From contig RSEF01000017.1 in NCBI GenBank assembly GCA_003993805.1, positions 9,355,569-9,419,568 on the forward strand: a stretch of 64,000 bases of DNA. Reading direction: 5' to 3'. The position numbers were made by a program, and so were the translations under genes. Below the pieces are notes generated by a model. That model did not search any database, had not been told where the DNA came from, and saw only the letters and a list, made by a program, of their open reading frames with translations. This document shows positions 31,911-43,953 of the stretch, in pieces (the stretch's first letter is position 1; every line of letters begins with the position of its first letter). The stretch is from Himantopus leucocephalus. Taxonomy: Eukaryota > Chordata > Aves > Charadriiformes > Recurvirostridae.

Positions 31911-33079
31911 GTGGCACTACGTTAGGAGGAGGCAAAGAGATTTTTCCAGGGAGCTTCGTACCTGGCTCCAACACTGTGGTTTGGACTTTCTTTCAAGTTG
32001 AAATTCAACTACGCGGTGTCCCTTCACACTGCTGCCTTTATGCCAGCCGGAGCCGCTATGAGGCATGTTTCCATTCTTGCTGTAAACACCCACAGTTTCG
32101 GGGCTGTTGCTGGTCCAGCGCCTGCTCCCCTGTACAATGACGAAAACCCTTCGGGGTTGCCACGTGAATGGGACCAGTGGTCCCCTCTGAGCCGTGCGCC
32201 GTCCCCAGCGTGGCATTTTTCAAATGCTGGCAGCAGTGTGTTCTGGACACCGTCTCTTCTCCTTAATCCCAGCGCAGCTCAGCCCCAGACCCTGGACCCA
32301 ACACCTCCAAGCTCCCATGTGGAGCTCCAAAACCAGACCCACCCCAGGCTCCTCTCTCCAAACAGCGGTGCCGGCACAGCCAAGCGCAGGACCTGGCTCA
32401 GCTGGACACGCGCACCCGTGGGCAGCGTCACCGTCCTCTCCCAAACGCTGCTGGCCACAATCACCACTGGTACCTGGCTGCTGGTGGGAGCAGAGAGGGA
32501 TGCCCGGTGCCTCCTAGACTCCGGCATGCTCCAAAACAGGGGTAGGTGCCATCTGATTTCCCTGGGTGACATAAACAGATGACTGGAATGTGAGTTTGGG
32601 ATTAAAAAAAGATGCCATCCACCACTCAGGTGTGAGTGGTNTGTGACCGGTGGACCTGGCTCTCCCTTCACTATCTGTATTTTCTCCATTAGCAAGGATG
32701 CAGGTTTGCTGTGGAAAATAACCCCTACGTCCAACGAGGGGATAAATCACCAGCGCATGGTAATGAGGATGGGGAGAGGGGAGGGACCAGCACAAGGCAG
32801 AAGGGATGCTTAACCCCCTTTATAAGGAGACAAAGGAAATAACTAGAAAACTGCCGTTGCTCATTCAGTATGAAGGGTTTGTAGCCGTAGTAAACAGCAG
32901 CGCTGCCGGCACCCCAGTCCCGGTGCGATGCTGCCCATCGTGCATTAACCCGCCGGCTGCCGGCTGCAGCCAACCCCAGCACCTTTGGGGACCCACTCAT
33001 CCCAACCCGGGACACCTTCTCCTGTGCTTTTCTCTCCCCCAGTTAGAGCATTTTGCCAGTTAAGTTTACACGCCAGACA
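31911..33079. other. unique DNA with one N, no gene seen
   Basis: GC-rich at 32080-32520 with overlapping frames up to 194 codons on the plus strand. A single ambiguous base lies at 32641. An AT-leaning patch lies at 32815-32890. No exon or repeat was recognised. Confidence 0.42.
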
Positions 33080-33270
33080 CACTCTCAAAGTCAAGGGGAG
33101 AAAAATAATGTGCTGGAAGCGCTGAAGCACTGGGCCTGGCTTTTTAAATGTGAATATTCCGCAGAGAAATTACTCATTGTTTTTTGTGGCTCGTTTACAG
33201 AGACAGAGAGAGAAAAGAAACTGATGTAATAGGAGATATTAGCCAAGCCATCTGACTAATGCACCTCACT
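33080..33270. promoter_or_regulatory. candidate conserved non-coding element
   Basis: AT-leaning block with AAAATAATGTGCTGG near 33101, GAAATTACTCATTG near 33165 and AGATATTAGCC near 33234. The role is inferred from texture. Confidence 0.28.
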
Positions 33271-33709
33271 CCTGATCTGTGACATCCAGCCCGCTCGCTC
33301 TGATTTCTCCAGCCAGCCCCAGCCTGGGCTCTGCTCTCGCTGCTGACCCGGGCAGCAAGGGGGTCTGCGAGAAACGCACTGAGATCAGCCTCTGCAACCG
33401 CCTCTGCACCCGCCCCGGCGTCCCCCAGGGAAACCGGGGCTCTGCGCGAGACGGGCAGCCCCGTCGAGGTCACCCCACCAGCCTTCAGCCGGGCTTGGAA
33501 GGGACTTCGGGTCTCTCCTGGGCCCTTTGCCCACCAGGCGGTCCTTCCCACTGGGCTGCTCGTTCTCTCTACAGCTTCTGCTACCGAGAGTGCCCGGTAG
33601 CCAGCAGGGCCATAACAAACATTACTCATCCACATCCAGTACTTACCAGCTCCAGCTTCTATCAATCTTGCATGACGCATATGTTTACCACCAGTGGGAA
33701 GGGTTTTTT
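33271..33709. other. GC/CpG-rich then balanced DNA, no gene seen
   Basis: CG dinucleotides are frequent at 33290-33470, with overlapping frames of 160-180 codons on both strands. No domain or exon pattern. Confidence 0.42.
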
Positions 33710-33725
33710 TATATATATATATATT
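33710..33725. repeat. (TA)n microsatellite
   Basis: About eight TA units flanked by T runs on both sides. Confidence 0.85.
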
Positions 33726-33769
33726 TTTTACTGCAGTGAGTGTCCCTGTTTCTGGGGACAGAGGAATTA

Positions 33770-34110
33770 TTACACACTGCTTTCATGGTATAATAAAGAG
33801 CATGTGTTGTACCCTGCATAAATTTAGCTTCTGATCTGATGAGCAAGGAAATTTTTTTCCCTTCTCTGTCCTTAATTGTATAGATGAGTGCTTACATTCA
33901 TCCATAAGGGGAGCAGGGAAGGGACTGGCTGGTGAAAAGTGAGAATAAGGCACACATGGACACAGACACATGCCCCCGTGCATATTGAGCGAGAAAAACA
34001 CTGAAGCTTTCTAAATCTACCCAACAATCCTGTGCTAATCTGCTCAGTCGCAGTCACAAATATAACTCAGGGACAATAAATAAACTAACAGGAGTTAAAT
34101 AAGTTCAGCT
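33770..34110. promoter_or_regulatory. candidate AT-rich non-coding element
   Basis: AT-rich unique block with GGTATAATAAAGAGC near 33787, GCATAAATTTAGC near 33816 and GACAATAAATAAACTAAC near 34072. No coding frame. The role is inferred. Confidence 0.28.
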
Positions 34111-35289
34111 TCTTAACCTTTGGACAGATCAATCCCCATGTTATCTCATTTCTCCCTTGTCTCTCTCCATCCCCCGTGCCTTGTTCCCTCCTTCTCCCTC
34201 CTGCGCTGGTTGCTAGCGCTGGGCAGGCTGGCAGCGGGGCAAACACAGCCATGTGAAGCGGGTAGCGGGAAGCACAGACGGAAGACCCAGCTCTGTAAAA
34301 AAAAAAATAAAATAAAAATGACTAACCACTTCCTTCCTACAACCTGAGTTTGTGCGTGCACGTGTAGCGACGGGCTCCATTGCCTGCCGGGCATCCCAAA
34401 TCTCACAAGGTCCTGTCTATTTAGGAGGACAGACATGCGTTTAAAAGTCCCAGGTTAAAAAGCGCCGGCCGTGGCTCCTGCCTGTCCCTGCCTGTATTTC
34501 CCACTCTGCCAGTCGGGAATGAAACAGCCCAGGTGGCTGGGATGTGAGGTCTGGAAGATGCCCGGTCCCGGGTGTGCTAGAAGGGAATTCATCGTGTCTT
34601 CCTGCCCCTCACCGTGACTCATTTGCTGCTATGAAACATATTCATTGGGAAAGTATGATGTGGCCAGGAGCATCTTAGCAAACCGCTACCCAGCAGATGG
34701 AAGAGGGCAGTCCCACAACTGTGCACTTCTCGGTGCATCCTCCTGGCGTACGCACCTATCCCAAGTGGGAACAAGTCTTCCCTCCCAGCCGGATTCTCGG
34801 TTCCCTCAAGAGCGATGCATTTCCAACCTTGTTGCTGCCGCCATCTCCAGGCGCAGGCCACAGTCTTTTAAGGTCTTTTCCAAGGTGGTCAGTATACATG
34901 GCCACCATCTTCCTTTCCTGAAGTCCAGGGAGGGCTGTTTTCTCTGAGCTGGGAAAAAAGAAGCTGCTTTCCAGACCCCCGCCCTCAGAAGATGAGTCGG
35001 AGGAAATTAGCAATGATGCACAACCGAAAAAATTGAATTGTTCGAGCAAGTTCAAAGCTGAGCCAGTCTGGAGACATCTGCACACCACATGCCAGGCTCA
35101 GTGAAACACTAATAAATCTTTCCAGGCTGGCACCGATGTAAGGAAGCTCGAGCACTGCTCATCCCAGCCGGGAAAGCTCCCAGTGCTTCTGTTTCGGAGG
35201 TGGCTGAAGGGACTTGGTGGAAAGGAGAGAGAGTTAAGGCACCAGTGAGGGAAGAAAAACAACTTTAGGGAAAATGTTGAGCCATCCAA
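34111..35289. other. unique DNA, no gene seen
   Basis: Balanced single-copy sequence with an A-rich run at 34296-34318. Overlapping frames of about 100 codons occur on both strands. Confidence 0.45.
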
Positions 35290-35690
35290 GTTATCTTCAT
35301 TTTGGACATGGGTATTGCTCTAGTTACCAGAATGTGGCATCCAGGGAAAAGTGCGTTTTCTGACTGAAACCCAGATTTTCAAATTTGTTAGGATAAATAT
35401 GACGAAAACCTTTATAGAATTGGAAGGCAACTATGAATTAAAATGGCAGAGAAAAATGGAGGCGAGAGCCCAATTTTATTTCCGGAGAAAAGGCCATTTT
35501 TTCAATAAAAATAAAAGAACCTTCCCAGGTGAAAAATGTCAATCCCCTTTAACAGAGATCAATAATGCGATACAATCAGTCTGCTCAGGCCGGCTGCCAC
35601 TGATCTATTGCTGTTTGTAAAAGCCTTTCATTCTGCCTGTCTTTACAATTTAGCTAACAGTAAAAAACTTCATAGTGTTCAAAAGAAAAC
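35290..35690. promoter_or_regulatory. candidate AT-rich non-coding element
   Basis: AT-rich repeat-free block. A plus-strand frame over 35351-35620 (89 codons) is open, but its composition follows the local AT richness and it lacks any recognisable domain, so I prefer a non-coding element. TTCAATAAAAATAAAAG lies near 35501 and GATCAATAATGCG near 35557. Confidence 0.28.
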
Positions 35691-36727
35691 TGAGTAAATG
35701 ACCCAGAATCAAAGGTCCAGGAGCTCTGCACTCCAACAGCCTCAGGATCCTGCGTGCTGGGGGGAAGGGATGCCGACCAGAGCGGTAAAATCCCGTCTTA
35801 CCTGAGCTCAGTGGGAGACTTCCCGCCAGCTCCAACAGAGGCGGGATTTTACCCGCTGGATTTTTCTGAATTTCTATGTCAGCCTCAACTCTGCCCCACT
35901 GAATTTTGTGGTTGAGAAAATGCCATGCCCTGGAGCTAGGTAGTTCTAGGAACCTTTCAGGGTCCACATTTAATAAGCAGAAATATCCTTTTGGGAAAAT
36001 ACAGCCACATGTCAGTGAGATAGCTGGAGTCCTTCGCCTTCAAGACCTCCTGCAGGCTGGGAGGAGGGTATGCTGTTGGTGGGTTACCTTGCAGGAAATC
36101 CCGGACAGGCAGGGTGCCCCACTTCATCCCCGCTGCTCAGCGAACCCCGCTAAAGCCCCGTCTCCCCACCCGGCACCGGCTGTGCCACGGCCACTGTGCC
36201 TTTGGCAGCACACCCTCGCAGCAGACATTGCCTTCTCCTCGGAAAAACTGAGGTCAAGTGCCGTCCGAATGCCATAACCAGCCCCATGCCTACCAGACGG
36301 ATGCTCTGCCAGTCTTTGGACGTGAAAAGGGCTCCTGGCCTTCGGATACAGAAATTCAACTAAATCAAAATCTATTCTCAACGTCTGAAGTGCCTGCCGC
36401 TCTCTGGAGACGGGAGGCAGAAGCAAGGAACGGGGTTAGGGCTGGCCCGGGAGCAGAGGAGCAGAGACGTGAGAACGGAGCCCGGTGCCCCCAGGTGTGC
36501 TGCCTCTCCTTCTCAGAGAGGAGTTTCTCACAGACCTGAAACCGGATTGTCGGAGCCGGAGGTTTGCAGAAGTGCTTCAGCGCTGGGGGACTCCCATGGG
36601 GATGCTCGAGACCAGACTTTCCTAAAGTGCTCGGCGCACACCTAATACACTCTGCTTTTTGGAAACTCTGACACGCACAGCAGATAGCTCTAGACACTGC
36701 TGTCTCATATATGTATGGCTGACTCAG
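35691..36727. other. unique DNA, no gene seen
   Basis: Balanced to GC-rich. Within 35765-35860 the segment TAAAATCCCG recurs inverted as CGGGATTTTA about 60 bp downstream, a loose inverted repeat. No exon or repeat family was recognised. Confidence 0.42.
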
Positions 36728-36750
36728 ATATATATATATATATATATATG
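36728..36750. repeat. (TA)n microsatellite
   Basis: About eleven uninterrupted TA units, with related TATATGTATG sequence just upstream. Confidence 0.9.
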
Positions 36751-36989
36751 ACTGGCTTAACATACTTCCCTTTCTTCCTCCCCTCCCCCCTGAGTTTTGC
36801 ATGTCTGAAGCTGTTTCAGATAAAAGATACCAAAAATAAAAATGCATTTGGGATGTCTGTGAACTAAAAAGTCAGACTGCGAGAAAACCAGACAGGGTTA
36901 GAGACCAAAAATCCCTGTCTCCTGCCAGAAATCTAAACCCGCTGCCGACTTCAGGTTCTGAGGCTCCGTGTGCTCAGCAGCAGCGGCGG

Positions 36990-37230
36990 CCGTCGCAGAG
37001 GCTGTTTCGAAAGTGTATTCCATCAGCGGTAATGGGTCTTTCCTCATAAGCTGTGTTTTCATAGTAAATCTTCAGTCTTACATTGCATTACAGAGTTCAG
37101 CTGCCGCTAATCCTTAAAAACAATTCATTTCCAACTGCAAAGTGCAATAAAGAAAGGATAATCACTATTAATATTAGTTATTGTTATTGATTTCAGCTTT
37201 AAGGAATTGATTTTCAGTCCTGGCTGCATT
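36990..37230. promoter_or_regulatory. candidate conserved non-coding element
   Basis: AT-rich block starting at CG-rich sequence. Motifs include CAGCGGTAATGGG near 37025, AAGTGCAATAAAGAAAGG near 37140, and ATTAATATTAGTTATTG near 37167. Sharp right edge at about 37230. The role is inferred. Confidence 0.38.
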
Positions 37231-37939
37231 TATGAGTCTCTTTGCTGAAGATGCATATACAGGGCCCACCACTATTTTTAGATCCTTGTCCCAGCTCCCG
37301 CCGCACACCCAGGAGGAAGAGGATGGGGGAGGCAGGGGAGGCACCTCGTGGGGAAGATCCTGCCGGGCGAGGGAGGGCACCTCCACCAGGCTTCGCCCCT
37401 CTCCTCCCCGGGGCCGCTCACCTTCCCAGGACACTGCCTGAGCTCCCGCTGGTCGCCCTCTGGAGCAGCATTGGGCAGCTGCCTGCAAACCTGCCTGGCT
37501 TGGGCGCCTTCACCCCCGAGCAGCCCTGGGGGGGTTCAGCCCCAAACTGCCCCATGCCTCCACCTCACCGTCTGCAGCGGCACCCTGAGACACGCAGAGC
37601 AATGGTTGTTACTGGTGTCTCATCGCTCGCAGCCACGCCGTTGCTGTCTGGCCTCCAGCGGGGTCGCGTGCCGGTCCGGGCAGCGAGGACGAAGCACCTC
37701 GCGGGCTCGTGCACCTCCAGCCTTGTCTTCAAACCCCATGGCTGCTCTGCAGGCACGGCCGTGTCTCAGCGCCTGGGCTGAGCCCGTCCTAACTCTGCCC
37801 TGAGCAAAGCCACAGCTAAAGCGGGGGTGACCTTCCTGCAACGGAGGCACAAGTTGTCCTTCTCCCCAAAGCCGCGGCAGCTTCCCGCACGCGTGCACAT
37901 GCACGGGCAGAGGACAGGAGGGACATTACGCGTAGACGC
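37231..37939. other. GC-rich DNA, no gene seen
   Basis: Frames of 150-180 codons are open on the plus strand and others on the minus strand. Translations are Pro/Ser/Arg-rich with no domain. Confidence 0.45.
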
Positions 37940-38046
37940 GGTGCTGAGGGACATGGTTTAGTGGTAACTTGGCAGTTCTGGGTTAACGGTTGGACTCGAT
38001 GATCTTAAAGGTCTCTCCCAACAAAAACCATCCTGTGATTCTATGA
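37940..38046 (+). mobile_element. CR1 3'-end fragment
   Basis: GACATGGTTTAGTGG, GTTGGACTCGATGATCTTAA and TGTGATTCTATGA match the 3' end of avian CR1 elements in order. Heavily 5'-truncated, about 107 bp. It ends at the 8-bp-type tail TGATTCTATGA. Confidence 0.92.
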
Positions 38047-38240
38047 GTAAAAGAGAAAGTGTTACTGCTTTCTGGCAGTGAGTCCCTACGATATGAGTGA
38101 GTCTTCCCAGTCCGTCGTGAGCTGTAAATTCAGCTTTAACCTCTGCTAATGAGGCTTGCTTTCCCTGGAGCTTTCCTGCCTGACATCCGCCCCACTCCAC
38201 CCATAGTTTACTTGCTAAATATAACACTAAAATATAAATA
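38047..38240. promoter_or_regulatory. possible short AT-leaning element
   Basis: Follows the CR1 tail. Contains CCTCTGCTAATGAGGC near 38139 and an AT-rich end with AAATATAACACTAAAATATA near 38216. Weak evidence. Confidence 0.2.
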
Positions 38241-38559
38241 AAATGGTACTAGCGCAGGCGATCCGCTCATGTCTGGGGGGGGTGAACCCTCCGAGGATGC
38301 AGCGCATCGCTCCCCTGAGCAAATCTGGGCGAACGCCCCAGAACAGCCTCTGGGTGCAGGCGGGGAGGGGATGGGGTACCGCCGGGCAGCGTGTCCCCGG
38401 AGGGCTGCTCCGGGAGCGGGGGCGCGGGGAAGGGATGTGGACGGGCAGGTGGGAAACATTTTGCCACTTGCGGTCGAAGCAGCCGCCCGGGGGAGGGATG
38501 CTGAGAGGAAAAGAGAAAAAGGTTTCACTTCCCTGTTTTCAAGGCAAAAAGGGGGTTGG
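38241..38559. other. GC-rich DNA, no gene seen
   Basis: CG-containing GC-rich sequence with frames open on both strands; none is supported. Confidence 0.45.
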
Positions 38560-39240
38560 GTTTTATGAATCAACGTTTTGCTTCAAAAGTCGATGAAGTT
38601 TTGTTTCAAGGGCATCAGTGTTAAGAACCTCAAAAGCCGAAGGAATGGGGTTGGTTTTTTAAGCCAGCAAAATGTTTCAGTGGGCTTGAAAGGAAAAGGT
38701 TTTCAACGTATTGCTCGGGAAGAAGCTTTGGAAATTTTTTCGATTCCAGTTAACCTGCAGCAAATGCTTCTTCTTCCCAGTCGTTTGGAAATGGCAGCAT
38801 ATAAAAAAAAAAAAAAATCCATACATAGGTCTATTTTCTCTGAGCTTTAAAAAGTCTCTCTCTAGATATTTTGAATATAATCTGGTGAGGATGTGGGATG
38901 AAACTGGGATAAAAAAAACTTACCCAAGACTGGAAAATAATTAAATGAGCATTTAACCAAGATCATTATTTTCCACAATTTTTATTTGTAAGCTAGATTG
39001 GATACAATGGTCTTGAATATTGTTCCATGTCATTACTGTGCTATAAATTATTTGAGCAAAGCACAGCAAGGCATCATAATGTAATATATTTTTATAGTGC
39101 CATAAAGTAATTACGCACCAGACAACAAAATCCTACAGAAGTGACATATTTTATGCTTAAATTATAACTACATTAAAAGCGTCTCTTGCATTCGATGTTT
39201 ATGGAACGCACATGACTGCTGTCTGTCCGTCAGCGAACAA
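38560..39240. promoter_or_regulatory. candidate conserved non-coding element, about 680 bp
   Basis: The most AT-rich long block of the window. From 38940 to 39210 it is dense in stops and AT-rich motifs: CTATAAATTATTTGAGC near 39041, TTTTTATAGTGCCATAAAG near 39089 and GTAATTACGCACC near 39108. A poly-A run sits at about 38804-38817. The left part (38580-38760) has short open frames but no exon signals. The role is inferred. Confidence 0.42.
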
Positions 39241-40352
39241 AGAGGGTCCCTCACGGAGAGCAGGGCTGGGCCAGGGAGGTGGAGCTGGGAAATATTCCTT
39301 GAGTTTTGGCATTTTCAGAGTGTTTCTGACAATCTTTGCTACCTGTCAGTAGCCAAGCTCAGAGTAAAGTAACTATTTCTTGGGTTGGTTTCTCCTGCTG
39401 CCTGGTTGAGTCTGTAGATACAGTCCCACCGAGGAAAAGCAATGCAACGTGATGCTGTCCCAGGAGCTGGGGCGGGGGGTGTGGGGCTTTCTTTGTTTCA
39501 CCTCTCCTGGACTTGAGGAATGGGTGAATTACCCAAATTAACATTTCCACCCCTGCAGCCTCAGCTACAAGGAAACACAACAACCTCCCTCAGTAGCAAC
39601 CACAAGCCATCTTCTTCCAGTGCCATTTTTCTACTAATGTTGCAGTGTTCTGGGGACTAATTCAGTCCAGAAGAGAGAATAACATCCCAAAATTTGCACT
39701 TGGAGCCAGGGTGCCTGGTCTTTGGTGAGAAGACCCTGGAGCCATGGATTTCTTTGCCTTGAAGCTAGAGGGGTTGCAGACCACAGGAAAGGTCAACTTC
39801 CCTCCAAATGGTGATTTTTCTTCATGGATGGTGTCTGGTTTGGGTTAAAACTGACCAAGAAGCTGAGGGCAGCGATGAAGAAAGGGGTTGTTAATCCAGG
39901 AAAGCTGCAGGAGTGAGATGAGCAACGAGACAGCGATGGTCCCATGGTTGTCCACATGCCCGGATGCCCTTCTGCGAGCAGCCCAGAGGGTGGGCAAGCG
40001 GCAGCTCCACGGTGAGGACGTGTGGGAACAAATCTCAACCAAAGGAGGGCTCAGCATGTGCAAAGCAGTTGTTTCTGGTGGGGGGATAATGGCTCGAGTC
40101 TGCAAGGAAATGGCTTCTGTGGTTTCAGCCCAGCTTTTCCTGGAAAGTGCCCAGCTCCCACCTCGCCACTCTCGGCTCTTCCTGCATGACTCATGCACAT
40201 ACAGACTCCCGAAGGTGGGTGTTCACCACCCTTTAAAGGAGGTGACATCTTCTTAGAGATGTGACAGGGATCATAATGGGCAACACAGTAAGGGGCAACG
40301 GTTAGAAGAGAGGATGGAGGATGCCATGCCTGACTTTTCTTCCCACCTGTCA
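39241..40352. other. unique DNA, no gene seen
   Basis: Balanced sequence with overlapping frames of up to 123 codons on both strands. No repeat family was recognised. Confidence 0.45.
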
Positions 40353-40412
40353 CGGGACCTTCAGAAGTTACTTTGCTGCTATGTGCCTCAGTTTCCCCAT
40401 CTGGCTGGGAGC
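40353..40412 (-). mobile_element. MIR-type SINE relic
   Basis: GGGACCTTCAGAAGTTACTT followed by ATGTGCCTCAGTTTCCCCAT and CTG is the reverse complement of the MIR core (CAG ATG GGG AAA CTG AGG CAC). Only the core survives. The call rests on recalled consensus. Confidence 0.6.
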
Positions 40413-40612
40413 TATGCATGAAGGGAAGGAGTACAGGAGCAGGCCTGAGACATTAACACTGTGCAAATACTGCCACACTCAGGAATGGTGTGAAGATACA
40501 TGAAGTCCCCTTCCAAAGGCATGAAAACCTTCAAAACCTACGTTATAAACGAGGGCGGTTAAGACAAGGTTTTGTGAAGGCTGCATTTGTCTGTCTCTAT
40601 TTCTCTTTCTAC
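40413..40612. other. unique DNA, nothing recognised
   Basis: Short AT-leaning spacer, possibly containing more eroded SINE sequence on its left. Confidence 0.4.
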
Positions 40613-40672
40613 ACTACCTATCCATCTGTCTGTCTGCTTATCCGTCTATCTATCCATCTATCCATCCGTCTT
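40613..40672. repeat. (TCTA/TCCA/TCTG)n tetranucleotide repeat
   Basis: About 15 degenerate tetramers of the form TCYR. Interrupted, so likely an old microsatellite. Confidence 0.85.
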
Positions 40673-42439
40673 TGCACACCCTGCTTGTGAAATGGCTGCA
40701 CTCTTCCAGAGCTGACAACCCTTTAGAACAAATACATACAATGATAGTTGGTGTTTTGCTAGAGAAAGGTCACTTAAGCTATTTGTATGACAAAGTCGAA
40801 GCCAACTCAATATCCTTCCTGTCTTGACATCCTTCTTCACGCCCAAGTCCTTTCTGGAAACACACAGAGGAAAAGCACAGAATGATCATTAGAAATATCT
40901 GCCTTTATTTCCCCTTCTGTGCCATATCCTTCGATGTCCCACTGACCAGGGGTTATACCTGCCGGACTCCACACTGAAAGAAGAAATGGCTCTGAAATGG
41001 TCTCTACGCATCGCTGTTCGCTGGGTTTTAATCAACAAACAGCAATGTCTCCCGGTGTGCGGGCATGTTCCTTAAGAATTTGGCTGACCCGGGTAGCTCA
41101 GAGCAGAGCAGTGATGGTTTGAAAGTCTTTGCTTGGCTGCTGCGGTTTCCTTTCTCTTGGGTCTTTGTCATGACATGCCCAGACGAGGTGACACACACCT
41201 GCGTGAACTGGGAGTCTGTCCGCTCCATCAGCCTCCTCGTGCTTCCTCCTGCATCAAGCTCTTCTTGGGAACTTAGGCTAAGAGCAAGAACAGCGATGCT
41301 GCAGGCTGGGAGAGGCAGGAGGGAGGAGAGGGCAGGGGTTAAATTCAGGCCTTGGAGAGCTGAAATATTCCAAACATAAGGCGGATGTGGCACTTCCCAG
41401 ACTGCATGTAAATCAGAGACACATGCTGCCTCTGGTATGGCAGCACATGTGCACTGTTTATTTGGAGGACCCACATTGTCTTCTTTTTTCTGTTTCAACC
41501 CATCCGGACTGAAAAGAGTTTGCTCCAGACCTACGTTGCATCATAACATGGGGTCTCTCTCCCCCAGGCGCTGAGGGCATGAAAGCTACCTTCAATTTTT
41601 GACCAAAGGGACTCGATGGTGCCCCTCTGAAATGAGCTCCAGATCCCCCACCAGCCCTGGAGCTTTCTCTCCTTCTGAACCCTGCCAGGAGCAACTCAAC
41701 ATCAGGAAACTATTCGAGGGACTGTTCCACATTAGCCGCAATCCAATTATTAGCCGCAGCCTGATGATGTCTTCCTGTGCCCCTTCCTGGGCCATGACGA
41801 TGCCGTCTGCGGTGTCGGGCAGGTTGGAGGTGGCCAGCCGTTCTCCCGCCCCGGGGACAGCCCGATTAGCGGGCAGCACGCGAAGGGGCACGCGTCGAGG
41901 TCCGTGCCTCCGGCTGTTTGCAGAAGCCCAAGTTTGCATGGTCTCGCTGGCAGCAGTGTCCTCGGGGTGAAGTCCAGTGCTGCGCTGTCAGCGGGCAAAG
42001 GGCACGGGCACTGGGGAGTGTTTCAAGCAGCCAGAGGGTGGAACAGGGACAGACGTCCAGGGAGGACAGACTTACACGGCCAGGGCAGTGAAGGGGCTTT
42101 CATGCCCTGGACGTGGGTAGCTCCCTGAAAGCTGCACAGTGCAGCGGTGTGCGAGGTGCTGGGTGCAAGGCTGGTCTAGCTTCTCTCTTGGGTGTCTCCC
42201 TCTGGGTATTTTGCAAGCAGATACTCTTTGCTGGCTTGAGCCAGCCCTGGCTGCCTGCCGGGACCTGTGGCTGTGGCCAATGCGGTGCTGAGCCACCGCT
42301 AACAAACCCAGCCTGCTGAGCATCTGCCCCCACACAGCCCCCAGCAGCTCAGGGTGACTTGCAGAACACCTCGCCCACCACGTAGCTCTGGCTCTCATCC
42401 TCCATGTCGCCCTGGGTCCTTTCTTACCCGACTACAATT
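40673..42439. other. unique DNA, no gene seen
   Basis: Balanced at 40680-41030, GC-rich later, CG-containing at 41800-41900. The minus strand is open at 41592-41939. Its stretch around 41760-41845 has mostly G/C third positions but no splice sites, so no exon is called. Confidence 0.42.
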
Positions 42440-43679
42440 TAGCTCTTGCTGAAAATTTCCCTTCTGCTCAGCACCCAGCCCAGCGCCGGGGCAGGTTCTC
42501 CGGCAGGGACCACGACACGGACAATAGCAATCTGTAAGCAGTATTCAGGGTCCTGGAGAAGGTCCTCCCTGCCGTTCTGCCTTGCATCTTTACTCTGAGT
42601 TCTGCATTGGTAAGGCAGGAAAAGAACACTGCAGGCAGTGCATTTCTGCAGGGTTATTAGTCTGCTCAGCTGGTTATAGTCACTTAGCCTCCAAACCTCC
42701 AGCATTACGGCAGCACTCGAGGCATGCCATCATCTCTCAGGAGTGCAACATCTGCCATATCACCCTGGAAGCATATATTTTTGACTAACATCTACCTTAC
42801 AACCAGAGCAGAGAGTGAGGGTTGAGCCAGCTTTAGGTTGAAGTGGCCTTGCGTCCCCCAGGAGAGGCTGTGCTGTGCTGCTGTCCCCACTCGCAGAGCC
42901 ATCAGCCACATGTGACTTGTCCAGTGATGCATAAGCGCCTATGCTTAAGCTTTCGTGGTTTTCCTTCCTCGGCGGTGCCCCCAGTCTGGCCGAGCCAATG
43001 GCGGGGATGAAGGAGGTGGCTGAGATGCCGGGGATGATACCTGCTGTCTCCTGGCACGCAGTGTGTGTCCCCAGGAACTGGTTCACCCTGACCCATCTCC
43101 GCCCCAGAGCAGCCCTGTGACACTGGAGGCTGCCGGGTTGCCGGACCGCCTGGTGAGGTTTGGTACCCAGCTGTGCACAAGCATCCTCCTCCAGCAGAAG
43201 AAGAAGGGCACGGAGGCAGAAAACAGACATGGATCCTGTTCCCACCAGGTCCAGGGGGGCAGAGGGACTGGGGTTACTGGCCAACTTAACAGGTGATGGA
43301 TGCTAGGATGCTCACTCCGGGTGAGTATGGGCAGCAAAAGCCACCCTACAAGGGATGCAAAAATGTTATTTGCAGCCAGCTGTGACTGGCTTTTCCCTGC
43401 TGGATTCAGACTGGGGGTTTTCACCCAGGACTGATAGAAAAGGACCCACCCAGAGCAACCCCCGCTGCAGTTTTTGGCTCTGTGATTCCCATGCCCATCG
43501 CACAGCCGAAGCCCACAGACAAACCCAGGGAGTTTGGAGCCGCCGGGGCTTGCCCAGCTGGAGGGGGTGTTTCTGAACCCACTCACAGCGTTGCGCTGCG
43601 GGAAAAACAGCTGAGCCCCAGGAGGGCTGAGATGGGGAGGGCTGGGGGAGGCAAGGAAACCAAAACAGAAACAGGGCTC
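42440..43679. other. unique DNA, no gene seen
   Basis: GC-rich. Frames of 174 and 216 codons are open on the minus strand, but these overlap open plus-strand frames and have no domain. Confidence 0.45.
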
Positions 43680-43704
43680 GGAGGGAGGGAGGGAGGGAGG
43701 GGGG
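43680..43704. repeat. (GGGA)n purine repeat
   Basis: About five GGGA units followed by a G-run. Confidence 0.85.
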
Positions 43705-43953
43705 TCCTTATTTTTCATCCCCAGGTGTGGCAAGGTGAGGAGGAGGAATGCTTTCCTCTGAATCCACTGGGCCCCGAGCCACGAACGTACCCACAGCCTG
43801 AGCCCCCGGGGGGGGGTGGGGGGGCTGCCTTCGCCCCCGAGAGCACAGGCTCAGCGGCAGTGGCGCATCGCATTGGTCCCCTCTCAGCAGGCAGCTCGAA
43901 ACGCAGCAGCTTTGGAGGGCGAGCAGCGGGGAGGTGGGGAGGAGGGAGCTTGG
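43705..43953. other. G-rich DNA approaching poly-G tract
   Basis: Includes further G-runs at 43807-43829. Frames crossing it are Gly/Pro-rich and unreliable. Confidence 0.5.

Noticed and set aside
43083..43733. 216-codon minus-strand frame
   Set aside because: Pro/Ser-rich translation with an open alternate frame on the plus strand; no exon signals.
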